A stretch of DNA of 64,000 bases from Yoonia maricola. Its GTDB lineage: Bacteria > Pseudomonadota > Alphaproteobacteria > Rhodobacterales > Rhodobacteraceae. The notes below the pieces were generated by a model. That model saw only the letters and a list, made by a program, of their open reading frames with translations, made no database searches and was not told where the DNA came from. The position numbers and the translations under genes were made by a program. The stretch spans positions 372,001 through 436,000 of the forward strand of contig NZ_PGTY01000002.1 of assembly GCF_002797915.1 (NCBI RefSeq), read 5' to 3'. This document shows, piece by piece, positions 8,229 through 17,377 of the stretch. Position 1 is the stretch's first letter. Every line of letters begins with the position of its first letter.

Positions 8229-9098
8229 ATGGTCGGACTGATTGGGATTGTCGTGGTGTTTGTCACTGTTTTTGGTGGGTATCTGCTGGCCGGCGGCAAG
8301 ATGGGGATCATTATTAAGGCGTTGCCGTTCGAAATGATCATGATTTGCGGGGCGGCGATTGGCGCTTTTGCCATCAGCAATGATGGCTCCGCGATCAAAC
8401 ATACGATCAAGGATTTGGGTAAAGTTGTCAAAGGTCCGAAATGGAAAGCGCAGGATTATCGTGATCTGCTGTGTATGTTGTTTGAACTGCTGCGTGTTGC
8501 CAAGACGAACCCGGTCGCTTTGGAAAGCCATATCGAAGCGCCAGATACCTCGACGATCTTCGGAAAATATCCCAAAATCCTTGATGATGGCGAAGCGATC
8601 GCATTGATCTGCGACACATTGCGATCCGCATCGATGAACTATGATGATCCGCACCAGGTTGAAGAAATTCTGGAAAAACGGATCGAAGCGACGTTGCATC
8701 ACAAGATGCATTCAACCCACGCATTACAAACGGTGGCCGATGGCCTGCCGGCGCTGGGCATTGTTGCTGCGGTGCTTGGGGTGATCAAGACGATGGCCTC
8801 GATCGACCAGCCGCCCGAGGTCTTGGGTAAGCTGATTGGTGGTGCACTTGTCGGAACATTTCTGGGTGTATTTCTAGCTTATGGCTTCGTCGGTCCCTTC
8901 TCGGCCAAAGTAAAAGCGGTCGTTGAAGAAGACGCGCATTTTCATCAGCTTATACGTGAGGTTCTGGTTGCCAATCTCTATTCGCATGCTCCCAACATCT
9001 GCGTTGAGGTGGGGCGCCAAAACATGCCAAGCTACTATCGGCCCAGCTTTGCGGACATGGAAGATGCGCTTAAAGCGACCAAGCAGGATGCTGCATGA
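8229..9098 (+). CDS. motA: Flagellar motor stator protein MotA
   Basis: MotA is the proton-channel stator subunit that presses on the C ring. The 289-residue protein opens with the family start MVGLIGIVVVFVTVFGGYLLAGG, has a second membrane segment near residue 40, a large cytoplasmic loop with the charged region EDGEAIALICDTLRSA, and two C-terminal membrane segments containing the conserved proline-bearing VADGLPALGIVAAVLGVIKTM and GGALVGTFLGVFLAYGF. The usual partner motB is not downstream; a 696-residue periplasmic protein follows with a 4-base ATGA overlap. motB is probably elsewhere, possibly upstream of the window near flgE-flgK. Confidence 0.95.
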   Translation: MVGLIGIVVVFVTVFGGYLLAGGKMGIIIKALPFEMIMICGAAIGAFAISNDGSAIKHTIKDLGKVVKGPKWKAQDYRDLLCMLFELLRVAKTNPVALESHIEAPDTSTIFGKYPKILDDGEAIALICDTLRSASMNYDDPHQVEEILEKRIEATLHHKMHSTHALQTVADGLPALGIVAAVLGVIKTMASIDQPPEVLGKLIGGALVGTFLGVFLAYGFVGPFSAKVKAVVEEDAHFHQLIREVLVANLYSHAPNICVEVGRQNMPSYYRPSFADMEDALKATKQDAA

Positions 9099-11185
9099 GG
9101 GGTATTGCTATCCTTTTGCTGCAGTTTTTGCCGCTATTGGCGCATGCCGCACCATTGCGCGTACAAACTGGAGAGCATGCAACATTTACCAGAGTTGTTG
9201 TGGGCATTCCGCGCGACATAGATTGGGAATTGGGTCGTACGAACGAAGGCTATCTGCTGCGTTTGCCGGTGCAAGAAGGGTTTGTGCTGGATCAGTTCTA
9301 TGATCTGATTCCGCGCGATCGTATCAATGCGGTCTCGCAAAACCCGCGTGATGGTGAGCTGCGCTTGGACGTAAGCTGTGACTGCCACGCGCAGGCAGTG
9401 GTGTACCAGTCAGACTATTTGGTCATCGACATCCGCGACGGTCCTGCGCCATCCGTTTCACCCTTCGAACGTGCCTTATTACTTGAACAACCTGTGCCGT
9501 CCGAGGTGGAGCCGCCCCAACTGACGGTGCCCACCTTTCAGATCGTAAGGGACGCGGTTTTGCCAGTAATCACACCACGGTTTCCCGTTGGTCGGGAGGA
9601 ACCCACCGTAGCAGAACCGATAGAAATAACCCGCGCTGTCACCACGCCTGACGTATCGGCCACGCCAGACCGGAACACAGATCAAGCATTGCAAATGATT
9701 GCGCAGGCCTTGGGCGAAAGCCTTGGGCAGGGGTTGTCTGAAGGCCTGTTGCAGGAGGGCCCGAGAGTTGGTGTCGGTGAGATTCCGGGCGACCCATCTG
9801 CTATTGTGGCTGGCGCGCCGCTGCCAGGTCTGAACGCCCGAACCAGCATTGATCCGCTGGCCGTCGCAGACAGAGCCCCACAACCACAAACGCAGGAGGG
9901 CCAGACATGTCTGCCTGATAGCAGCTTTGATGTTGCGGCTTGGGGCGATGATCGTCCGCCGCATTTGCAACTGCGACAGGCGCGCGGCGCTTTGACGACA
10001 CCAGCCGATCAATTCGACGAAGGTGCATTGCTTGCTTTGGCACGGCTTTATGTGCACCTCGGTTTTGGTCATGAGGCACAACAGGTGCTTGATCTTGAGG
10101 GGGTCCAATCGCGTGACCGCATTCTTTTGCGGGCGCTTGCGCGGATGATTGACGGCGAACCTGTGGCGGCAGAGTTATTTCCCGGTCAGGTCAGTTGCCC
10201 GTCGCAGGTTGCACTTTGGGCGCTTTTGGCACAGCCATCCGCGCCAATAGACGCAGAGGTGGACCGCACCGCGGTCATCAATGCCTACCGCGCCTTGCCA
10301 ACCTATGTGCAGCAACCAATTGCACCACGGCTTGCCGAAGCGCTTTTGACGATCGGTGCTGAAGATGCAGCAATGCAGGTATTGGGGCGCCAAACGACCT
10401 CAAAGGATGACGATGTTGCCCTGGCACTTGCCGATGCTGCGCTATCGGGCGCATTGGGCGAAGAAGCAGAAGCGGTTGAAAAGGTTGCAAATGTCGCAAG
10501 AAACGACCGGCGTACAAACCCAGAGGCGATGACGCGCTTTTTCGTAGAAGGGGCGACGGCGCAGGTTGCTTTTTCGGACGCTGATTTCCTGCTGGCGGAT
10601 GCTTTACGTTTTGAGAGCGGCGATACGCCTGCGGCAGCAGCGCTGGCTGACGCACAGTTTGATGCCTACCTGTCAGTTGATAGGTTTTGGGATGCGCGCG
10701 CGTTATTGCAAGCGCGCGCCAAGGAGTTGTCAGCGGCGGAATCTGCGCAGTCTCGCGCAACACTTTTTCAGCAGGCCACCGCGCGTCTAGCTGATGCAGC
10801 GTTTCTTGAGTTTATCTGGCAAGAAAATTTTGATCAGGATGGCGTTGAGACGCAAAACGCAGTGGGTGCGCGCCTGCTTGCATTAGATTTTCCAACACAG
10901 GCTCTAGCGGTCTTGATCGGTGAGGCCAGCGGCACGCTGGCGGCAGAGCAGGCCAATTTGCGCGCGCAGGCGATGCGTCAGTCCGCAGCACAGCAGGCTA
11001 TCCCCGACAATAATTCGCAATCGGCTGTAGGCAGAGATTCAACCGACCAGACGGAAACATCAGATGTAATGGTTGCCGGAAATGCAACGTTGCGCAACAG
11101 TCGCGCATTGGTCGAAAGTGCGGAGCAATCACGTGAAACGATCCGTGCGCTTTTGCAAACCGTTCCGGCGCCAGCAGAGTTTTAA
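9095..11185 (+). CDS. Large periplasmic protein of the flagellar operon, function unknown
   Basis: The 696-residue protein overlaps motA by 4 bases (ATGA) and so is translationally coupled to it. It has a clear signal peptide (IAILLLQFLPLLAHAAP). Residues ~25-125 form an AMIN-like beta domain (TFTRVVVGIP, ending in CDCHAQAVVYQSDYLVIDIRDG, with two close cysteines). A proline-rich, variable linker spans ~130-270. The C-terminal ~400 residues are alanine- and leucine-rich helical repeats of TPR/Sel1 character (LALARLYVHLGFGHEAQQVL). No MotB-type OmpA domain is present. An envelope scaffold for the stator or basal body is a plausible inference; the actual function is unknown to me. Confidence 0.85.
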   Translation: MRGIAILLLQFLPLLAHAAPLRVQTGEHATFTRVVVGIPRDIDWELGRTNEGYLLRLPVQEGFVLDQFYDLIPRDRINAVSQNPRDGELRLDVSCDCHAQAVVYQSDYLVIDIRDGPAPSVSPFERALLLEQPVPSEVEPPQLTVPTFQIVRDAVLPVITPRFPVGREEPTVAEPIEITRAVTTPDVSATPDRNTDQALQMIAQALGESLGQGLSEGLLQEGPRVGVGEIPGDPSAIVAGAPLPGLNARTSIDPLAVADRAPQPQTQEGQTCLPDSSFDVAAWGDDRPPHLQLRQARGALTTPADQFDEGALLALARLYVHLGFGHEAQQVLDLEGVQSRDRILLRALARMIDGEPVAAELFPGQVSCPSQVALWALLAQPSAPIDAEVDRTAVINAYRALPTYVQQPIAPRLAEALLTIGAEDAAMQVLGRQTTSKDDDVALALADAALSGALGEEAEAVEKVANVARNDRRTNPEAMTRFFVEGATAQVAFSDADFLLADALRFESGDTPAAAALADAQFDAYLSVDRFWDARALLQARAKELSAAESAQSRATLFQQATARLADAAFLEFIWQENFDQDGVETQNAVGARLLALDFPTQALAVLIGEASGTLAAEQANLRAQAMRQSAAQQAIPDNNSQSAVGRDSTDQTETSDVMVAGNATLRNSRALVESAEQSRETIRALLQTVPAPAEF

Positions 11186-11389
11186 GCGCGCTTACTATTT
11201 CTAAAGTAATTCAATTTATATTCGCATCAACGGGTCCTTATCAGACTGAACCGGGGCGGGCAGAATGCCGAATATGAAAAGTGATCGCAGCCTGTGGGCG
11301 GACGTTGTCAGCTGGGCTGATTTACCTTGTCGCTTGCCGGCTGTGTTAATTCGTGCCGATGCATTCCTGCGTCGGGGCAGGGCGGCCTG

Positions 11390-13480
11390 ATGTCTGGGAT
11401 ATCTCTGAGGGACATTTTGCAACCGACAATCCTGTTGGCTATGGCATTAATGGCCGTGATCGTGATGATGATTTTGCCGATGCCCGCATGGGTGCTGGAC
11501 ATCGGATTGGCGGCATCATTTGCTCTCGCGATTCTGATGTTCACAGTGACGCTTTTTATCGACCGGCCTCTCGACTTTTCCGCTTTTCCGACTGTCCTTT
11601 TGGCATCTTTGGTTTTGCGATTGTCGCTGAACGTGTCATCGACCAAGCTGATCATTGGTGAAGGTCACACCGGGACCGACGCGGCAGGTGAGGTGATTGA
11701 GGGTTTCGCCATGTTTGTCATGGGCGGGAGCGTCTTGCTTGGGTTGGTGATTTTTTGTGTTTTGCTGATCGTGAATTTTGTCGTGATCAATAAGGGCGCG
11801 ACACGTATGGCTGAGGTGGGTGCGCGCTTTGCACTTGATGCTATGCCCGGCAAGCAACTGGCGATTGATAGTGATGTTGCAGCCGGGGCAATTGACCACA
11901 ATGAAGCCAAGGAACGACGTGAGCGCGAACAGGCTGAAACCACATTTTTCGGTTCCCTTGATGGTGCATCGAAGTTCGTCAAAGGTGATGCAATTGCGGG
12001 GCTTTTGATTACTGCGCTGAACCTGATCATGGGGCTGCTGATCGGAATTACTGTTCATGATATGCCGATTGGGCGCGCATTCGAAACATATGCTATTTTG
12101 ACTGTTGGTGATGGTTTAGTATCGCAAATACCTGCTGTTGTTATATCAGTGGCATCTGCGTTGCTTCTGGCAAGGGGCGGTGCTACGGGCGCGACCGACA
12201 TTGCATTGGTGGCGCAACTGGGGCGACATCCAGCTGCGCTGGCGACCGTTGCGATTTTAATGGGGCTGTTGGCGTTGGTGCCTGGGTTGCCTTTCGTGCC
12301 ATTTGTCGTCGGCGCGCTCGTGCTGGGGGGGTGCGCCTTTGTGATGGCCCGCGCGGCACAGGCACCGGCTGACCCGGCCCCGGAATTGGAGAACGTGACA
12401 GAGGTCGTTCCGCGCGAAATGGCGATAGGGGATATGTTGGATCTGGATGACATCCACGTCGAATTTGCCCCCGATCTAGTAGATATGGTGCTTGACCCCG
12501 GCACTGGCCTGGACGCGCGGATTGCTAATATGCGCAGTCACGTCGCCACGGATTTCGGGGTTATGCTGCCTGAGATCAGATTGACCGATAATCCTGCGCT
12601 GCCGCCGGGATACTATGTTGTGCATGTGCAGGGCGTCGAACAGGTCCGTGACAAACTGCAACCTGATCTCGTGTTGGCGTTGATGAACGAAAACGATCCT
12701 GGTGACCTTGCCGGTGAGGTGGTGAACGAACCGGTTTATGGTGCGCCTGCGCGGTGGATTGCCCCTTCTGCTCAGGAACAGGCGGCGGTCGCTGGTCTGA
12801 CCACAGTGCAACCCGCTGAGGTGTTGGCCACGCATCTGCTTGAGATCGTAAAGCGCAATTTTGCACGTTTGCTGACATTCAAAGCGCTTCGCAGGCGACT
12901 GGATGAAATGACACGTTTGAGTGACCAAGACCGCGCAGATGCCAATCGCCGGATGCTGGATGAATTGGTTCCTGACAAGGTGCCGCTTGATGTTTTGCTC
13001 TCGGTGCTGCGCTTGCTACTGGAAGAACGCGTGTCGATCCGTAACCTTGCGCTGATTATCGAGGCTGTCGCAGAAGGGCGGCAGCTGTTTCAAAGTGCTG
13101 ATGCCATTACCGAACATGTGCGACAACGGCTTGGATTTCAGCTGGTGGCAAAGATGCGTCGGCCTGACGGCACGATCCCGTTGGTGCAGCTTGCGCCGGA
13201 ATGGGAAGATACTTTTGCAACCTATGAAATTCGGACCGAAAGGGGTGGCGGTGATGTCGCCCTCCCCCCCGACAGCTTTAATCAATTGGCGGATGGGATC
13301 GCGGATAAACTTGGGCAGGCGGCGAACACAGGCGCTTATGCCGCAGTGGTGACATCCACCCGCCGCCGCCGCTTCTTGCGGACTGTCATGGCCGCTAAAG
13401 GCATCATGAACCCGGTGCTATCGTTTGAGGAAATCGGCATTGATGCACGCCCGGCATTGGTTGGTCTAGTGCCCGCCTGA
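11390..13480 (+). CDS. flhA: Flagellar type III export protein FlhA
   Basis: FlhA is the largest export-gate component; its cytoplasmic domain forms a nonameric ring that receives chaperone-substrate complexes. From the ATG at 11390 (MSGISLRDILQPTILLAM) it is 696 residues long. It has about eight membrane segments in the first ~330 residues and carries the FHIPEP-family loop motifs LRLSLNVSSTKLII and GARFALDAMPGKQLAIDSD. The C-terminal cytoplasmic domain ends in PAL. The frame extends to 11327, but the extra residues do not look like FlhA. It overlaps fliR by one base (TGATG). The 204-bp gap upstream shows no clear promoter. Confidence 0.96.
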   Translation: MSGISLRDILQPTILLAMALMAVIVMMILPMPAWVLDIGLAASFALAILMFTVTLFIDRPLDFSAFPTVLLASLVLRLSLNVSSTKLIIGEGHTGTDAAGEVIEGFAMFVMGGSVLLGLVIFCVLLIVNFVVINKGATRMAEVGARFALDAMPGKQLAIDSDVAAGAIDHNEAKERREREQAETTFFGSLDGASKFVKGDAIAGLLITALNLIMGLLIGITVHDMPIGRAFETYAILTVGDGLVSQIPAVVISVASALLLARGGATGATDIALVAQLGRHPAALATVAILMGLLALVPGLPFVPFVVGALVLGGCAFVMARAAQAPADPAPELENVTEVVPREMAIGDMLDLDDIHVEFAPDLVDMVLDPGTGLDARIANMRSHVATDFGVMLPEIRLTDNPALPPGYYVVHVQGVEQVRDKLQPDLVLALMNENDPGDLAGEVVNEPVYGAPARWIAPSAQEQAAVAGLTTVQPAEVLATHLLEIVKRNFARLLTFKALRRRLDEMTRLSDQDRADANRRMLDELVPDKVPLDVLLSVLRLLLEERVSIRNLALIIEAVAEGRQLFQSADAITEHVRQRLGFQLVAKMRRPDGTIPLVQLAPEWEDTFATYEIRTERGGGDVALPPDSFNQLADGIADKLGQAANTGAYAAVVTSTRRRRFLRTVMAAKGIMNPVLSFEEIGIDARPALVGLVPA

Positions 13481-14259
13481 TGGATCTGGTGTTGGCGTTA
13501 CTTCCCCATTCGCAAGCGGCACTTTGGACGTTTTTTGCGGTCTTTGCCCGGATCGGGGCGGTGATGGCCGTTTTACCAGCTTTCGGTGACCAGCCGGTGC
13601 CGACCCGCGTTCGTCTGATGCTCGCCATCATATTCACCCTGATTGTGGCCCCGGCCATCGCACTGGATTTGGATGCGTTGCCGACAACGCTTTTGACCGG
13701 TTTCGGCATCTTGGGGATGGAGGCGCTGGTTGGGTTATTCTTTGGTATCTTTCTGCGGTTTTTCATTCTGGTTCTACAGATCGCTGGGTCGATTGCAGCA
13801 CAGTCAACATCGCTATCGCAAATCTTTGGCGGGACCGCAGCGGTCGATCCGCAACCGGCGATTGGGCACATGTTGGTTGTGGCGGGAACCGCGCTTGCAG
13901 CACTTTCCGGCCTGCATATTCAGGCGGCCAGCTATATGATCCATAGCTATACGCTCGTGCCTTTTGGTGCAGGGCTGCAACGCAGCCTGGTGGCCGAGGT
14001 TGGGGTGGCAGAAGTGGGGCGTACATTCGGGCTGGGCTTTATGCTGGCCGCGCCATTTCTGATCGCATCGCTGATTTATAATGTCGTGCTGGGTGTCATC
14101 AACCGCGCGATGCCGCAGTTGATGGTATCCTTTGTGGGCGCGCCGGCCCTGACCGCGGGTGGCCTCTTGCTGTTTTTCCTTGCCGCACCTGTCATGTTGG
14201 CAATCTGGCTGGCACTGTTTGCGGCGTTCATGGATATGCCCTTTGGTGCATGGCCATGA
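13480..14259 (+). CDS. fliR: Flagellar type III export gate protein FliR
   Basis: FliR joins FliP and FliQ in the export gate. The 259-residue protein has about six hydrophobic segments, the N-terminal FFAVFARIGAVMAVLPAFGDQPVPTRVRLML with its conserved Arg-containing loop, the central SQIFGG motif, and the C-terminal PQLMVSFVGAPALTAGG. Its start shares TGATG with the flhA stop, and its end overlaps flhB by 4 bases (ATGA), so flhA-fliR-flhB are translated as a unit. Length is normal for the family. Confidence 0.94.
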   Translation: MDLVLALLPHSQAALWTFFAVFARIGAVMAVLPAFGDQPVPTRVRLMLAIIFTLIVAPAIALDLDALPTTLLTGFGILGMEALVGLFFGIFLRFFILVLQIAGSIAAQSTSLSQIFGGTAAVDPQPAIGHMLVVAGTALAALSGLHIQAASYMIHSYTLVPFGAGLQRSLVAEVGVAEVGRTFGLGFMLAAPFLIASLIYNVVLGVINRAMPQLMVSFVGAPALTAGGLLLFFLAAPVMLAIWLALFAAFMDMPFGAWP

Positions 14260-15338
14260 GCGGCCAGGAAGAGGACAGTGACAAGCAGTATGAACCCAGC
14301 CAGAAAAAGCTGGATGATGCGCGCAAAAAAGGTGAAATCGCGAGGTCCGCTGATCTGACAACTGCGGCCGCCTATGGCGGGCTGCTTATTGTGATGCTGA
14401 CCATTGGGCCGGTTGCGCTGATTGATCTGTCAACAGCAATGTCGGTGCTGCTGGAACAGTCGAATGATCTGTCCTCGGCCGTTTTTGCGGGTGGCGGCAT
14501 AGCCTTGCATGGGGGGATATTGGGCGAAATCCTCTGGGGGCTTGCACCATGGTTCGCCCTTCCAGCCGCACTGGCGATCGTCAGTGTCACCTTGCAAAGA
14601 GGGTTCCTTTTCACCGCTAGCAAGGTAGCGCCAAAGCTGAACCGAGTGTCGCCGATATCCGGTGTGAAGAACAAATTTGGGCGGCAAGGCCTTTTTGAAT
14701 TCGCCAAAAGCAGTACGAAACTGACTATCTATTGTGTCATTTTGGGCTTCTTTCTGGTGGGCCAGATTGAGCGGATCATTGGCAGTATGCAACTGCCGCC
14801 ACGGCTCATCATTGTGGAACTGGGGCGTATGCTGGTGGCCCTGATGGTTATTGTTCTGTTGGTTTCATTGGTTCTGGGGGCCGTCGACTACCTGTGGCAA
14901 CGCGCAGAACATACCCGAAAAAACCGGATGAGCCGGAAGGAAATGATGGACGAGCTGAAACAAGCTGAGGGTGATCCCTTCATCAAACAACAAAGACGAC
15001 AACGTGGTCATGATATCGCGACCAATAAGATGTTGGCTGATGTGCCCACAGCGGACGTCGTCATTGTGAACCCGACCCATTATGCAATTGCATTGAAATG
15101 GGATCGGTCTGCTGCGATGGCACCCATCTGTGTGGCAAAAGGGGTGGATGAGATTGCGGGCCGTATCCGTGAAATTGCAGCGGAAAACGCGGTCCCTTTG
15201 CATTCAGATCCGCCCACCGCACGGGCCTTGCATGCAGAGGTGGCTTTGGGGCAGGAAATATCACAAGATCATTATCGCGCTGTGGCTGCGGCGATCCGCT
15301 TTGCCGAAGAAATCCGCAAGAAGGCGGCCTATCGATGA
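14256..15338 (+). CDS. flhB: Flagellar type III export switch protein FlhB
   Basis: FlhB switches export from rod/hook to filament substrates by self-cleavage. The 360-residue protein begins SGQEEDSDKQYEPSQKKLDDARKKGEIARS, typical of FlhB. It has four membrane segments (residues ~30-215) and a cytoplasmic domain with the cleavage motif NPTH at residues ~272-275 in the context VIVNPTHYAIALKW. I chose the ATG at 14256 because it forms an ATGA overlap with the fliR stop; the ATG at 14250 is also possible. The C terminus overlaps the next small gene by 4 bases. Confidence 0.95.
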   Translation: MSGQEEDSDKQYEPSQKKLDDARKKGEIARSADLTTAAAYGGLLIVMLTIGPVALIDLSTAMSVLLEQSNDLSSAVFAGGGIALHGGILGEILWGLAPWFALPAALAIVSVTLQRGFLFTASKVAPKLNRVSPISGVKNKFGRQGLFEFAKSSTKLTIYCVILGFFLVGQIERIIGSMQLPPRLIIVELGRMLVALMVIVLLVSLVLGAVDYLWQRAEHTRKNRMSRKEMMDELKQAEGDPFIKQQRRQRGHDIATNKMLADVPTADVVIVNPTHYAIALKWDRSAAMAPICVAKGVDEIAGRIREIAAENAVPLHSDPPTARALHAEVALGQEISQDHYRAVAAAIRFAEEIRKKAAYR

Positions 15339-15730
15339 GTAAGGCCACACGGTTACAGGCGTTAACAGAGTTGACGCAACTTCGCCTGCAGGCAGATCAG
15401 GCGAAACTGGCGGCTGTTATGGTGAAAGAAATTGATCTACGCCAAACACTTCACGACCTGGCTGTTCAGCGCAAACAACGGATCGGCACGCAGTTGGGGC
15501 ATGGTGATGCGGGGTCTCTTGCGGGCGCTGATTTGAATTGGCAGCTCTGGGTTGATCAGCGCCGCACCGCCATCAATTCTGAATTGGCTCTGGTGCTGGC
15601 TGAAAAAGCCGAATGTACAGTGATGCTGCGAAAGTCATTTGGTCAGGATCAGGCGGCGCAGCAGGTACATCGTGCAGCACAGGCGGCGGCGCGGACCGTC
15701 GCCCTGCGTCGCCTGCATTATGAATCCTGA
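15335..15730 (+). CDS. Small helical protein, possibly FliJ-like
   Basis: The 131-residue protein is almost all helix, rich in Gln, Ala, Arg and Leu, with long heptad-like stretches (ALTELTQLRLQADQAKLAAV; AAQQVHRAAQAAARTVALRR). FliJ is a small coiled-coil protein that connects the FliI ATPase to FlhA, and no other fliJ candidate is visible, so a FliJ-like role is reasonable but unproven. The ATG overlaps the flhB stop by 4 bases. Its end overlaps the convergent fliL-like gene by 13 bases. I give no symbol because FliJ proteins have little sequence conservation. Confidence 0.65.
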   Translation: MSKATRLQALTELTQLRLQADQAKLAAVMVKEIDLRQTLHDLAVQRKQRIGTQLGHGDAGSLAGADLNWQLWVDQRRTAINSELALVLAEKAECTVMLRKSFGQDQAAQQVHRAAQAAARTVALRRLHYES

Positions 15731-16221
15731 CGCACCAGATCAATCACCAGAACATCTGTCACCTGGCTGCCGCTCACCTCTTGGGCAACGCGCAGCAGTT
15801 CATTGCGTAATGCACGCATCTTTGTTCCGGTGGTAAAATTACCCGAAAAGCCGCCGTTGTTGGCATGATCGAACATCACCTGCAAAAAGCGGTCACGTAA
15901 TTTCGGTTCAGCGGCAAATACAGCCGTGCGGCCACCCAAAACAACCTCCAGATTGAGCGACATAACGACCAGTGCCGCGACCCGCTGATCTTCAACCACA
16001 GGAACAATAAATTGGTTGTTTAGTTTCGCATATTCACGCTCTGGCCCGACCGCAACAGGAGTGATCGCAACAGCGCCATCCATATCTGCATCGGGTGGTG
16101 GACACACATGCGTTTCGTCGGTGGCGTCTTCAACCGGTGCGGGTGCCAGAAACAGGCCGGCACCAACCCCGGCGCCGGTCCCGACAAGCAGCAGTATCAG
16201 AGGGATCAGAATAGCCTTCAT
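15718..16221 (-). CDS. Second FliL-like flagellar protein
   Basis: The 167-residue protein has an N-terminal membrane anchor (AILIPLILLLVGTGAGVGAGLFL), an acidic linker with a cysteine-proline stretch (HVCPPPDADMD), and a FliL-type periplasmic domain (LNNQFIVPVVEDQRVAALVVMSLNLEV ending TDVLVIDLVRQ). It resembles fliL at 6.7 kb in layout but not in detail, so it is a diverged paralogue. It lies 18 bases after flgH and would be the last gene of the flgB-to-flgH operon. Its job could differ from that of fliL. Confidence 0.8.
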   Translation of the reverse strand: MKAILIPLILLLVGTGAGVGAGLFLAPAPVEDATDETHVCPPPDADMDGAVAITPVAVGPEREYAKLNNQFIVPVVEDQRVAALVVMSLNLEVVLGGRTAVFAAEPKLRDRFLQVMFDHANNGGFSGNFTTGTKMRALRNELLRVAQEVSGSQVTDVLVIDLVRQDS

Positions 16222-16239
16222 CGCATGGTCCGCCTTCGT

Positions 16240-16974
16240 TTAGAATGGGAGGATAGATTCAAGAACTTGGTGACCAAGACGCGGCTGTTGCATACTGCTG
16301 ATCTGACCGCGCCCACCGTATGAAATGCGGGCCGAGGCGATCTTGTCATAGGTGATTTCATTTTGGCGGGTAATGTCCTCGGGGCGGACATAGCCTGTCA
16401 CGATCAGTTCGCGAAGTTCGAAATTGACCCGCACCTCTTGTTGGCCGACGATGGCCAAAACACCATTGGGCAGCACATCGGTGATTGTGACGGCCACCCG
16501 CAGGGTGAGCCTTTCATTGCGGCGCACCGTACCATCGCCAGAGGCAGAGCTTTGCGAGTTCAGATCGACCAATGCCGCAGATGATGCGCCCTCTGGCAGT
16601 CTTTCGTCGATGCGCTGCGGAATGCCAAGCAACTGCGGAATACCCGCCTGCTGCGAGGCCGAGCGTGATCGATCACTTGAGTTTGAGATTTCTGCTTGGT
16701 CATCGATTTCAATGACAACAGTCATTATATCGCCGCGCTGCATTGCCCGGCGATCCCCCAGAAGTGACCCGCGCGCGCCGGTCCAAAGTGATGCATGCGA
16801 TGTCGGGCCCAATGCGCTGGCCGCAATGGGCGTTGGCATGCTGGGGTTGATCATGGCCGCCCGTTCCGTGTTTTCGGCGGGCGATGAAAAACCAGGTGGC
16901 TTGCCAATCTCGCGTACTCCGCACCCCGCGACCAATAGCAGTGACAGTGCCGCAATCCATCTACCTTTGCACAT
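16240..16974 (-). CDS. flgH: Flagellar L-ring lipoprotein FlgH
   Basis: FlgH forms the outer-membrane L ring. From the ATG at 16974 the protein is 244 residues with a lipoprotein signal peptide and lipobox (LLLVAGC). The family motifs SLWTGARGSLLGDRRAMQRGDIMTVVI, then NERLTLRVAVTITDVLPNGVLAIVGQQEV, and VRPEDITRQNEITYDKIASARISYGGRG are complete. The longer frame to 16995 adds residues inside flgA. The start overlaps the flgA stop by 14 bases, consistent with coupled translation of the L-ring protein and the P-ring chaperone. Confidence 0.95.
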   Translation of the reverse strand: MCKGRWIAALSLLLVAGCGVREIGKPPGFSSPAENTERAAMINPSMPTPIAASALGPTSHASLWTGARGSLLGDRRAMQRGDIMTVVIEIDDQAEISNSSDRSRSASQQAGIPQLLGIPQRIDERLPEGASSAALVDLNSQSSASGDGTVRRNERLTLRVAVTITDVLPNGVLAIVGQQEVRVNFELRELIVTGYVRPEDITRQNEITYDKIASARISYGGRGQISSMQQPRLGHQVLESILPF

Positions 16975-17377
16975 AGGCCACCCCATCAATGCCAATCATG
17001 GCCGATACCGTTGCACGTGACCCAATGTTCATCACCCGGATGACATCGCCCGCACTGGCGCGGCCCAAGGCCCGTCCATCGGTTGAGATCACCAAACCGT
17101 TCTTTTCAAACATCAGTGGTACGATCTGATTACGTTCGACCACAGCAGGCTGTGCAACATCACCCGGTCCAATCGGTCGTCCGGCAAAAAGTGCAACGCG
17201 CGCCTCCATACCAATGATGTCTTGTGCTGCGGCCAATGCCGCGCCTGTGGCGTCACCGCTGATGACCACATCATCGACCGTGATTACAGACTGCGCCCGT
17301 ATCGTGCGGGCCGCGATGATTGTTTCGGCAAATGTTGGCGCAGCCATCAACGAAAGGGCGAATAAGAGGCGGATCAT
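16961..17377 (-). CDS. flgA: Flagellar P-ring assembly chaperone FlgA
   Basis: FlgA is a periplasmic chaperone for FlgI. The 138-residue protein has a Sec signal peptide (MIRLLFALSLMAAPTFAE) and a SAF domain (ARTIRAQSVITVDDVVI, then GRPIGPGDVAQPAVVERNQIVPLMFEKNGLVI). The C terminus RVMNIGSRATVSAMIGIDGVAYV is the standard FlgA end. It is short for the family, with little more than the SAF and C-terminal domains, as is common in Rhodobacterales. It overlaps flgG by 4 bases and flgH by 14. Confidence 0.93.
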   Translation of the reverse strand: MIRLLFALSLMAAPTFAETIIAARTIRAQSVITVDDVVISGDATGAALAAAQDIIGMEARVALFAGRPIGPGDVAQPAVVERNQIVPLMFEKNGLVISTDGRALGRASAGDVIRVMNIGSRATVSAMIGIDGVAYVQR

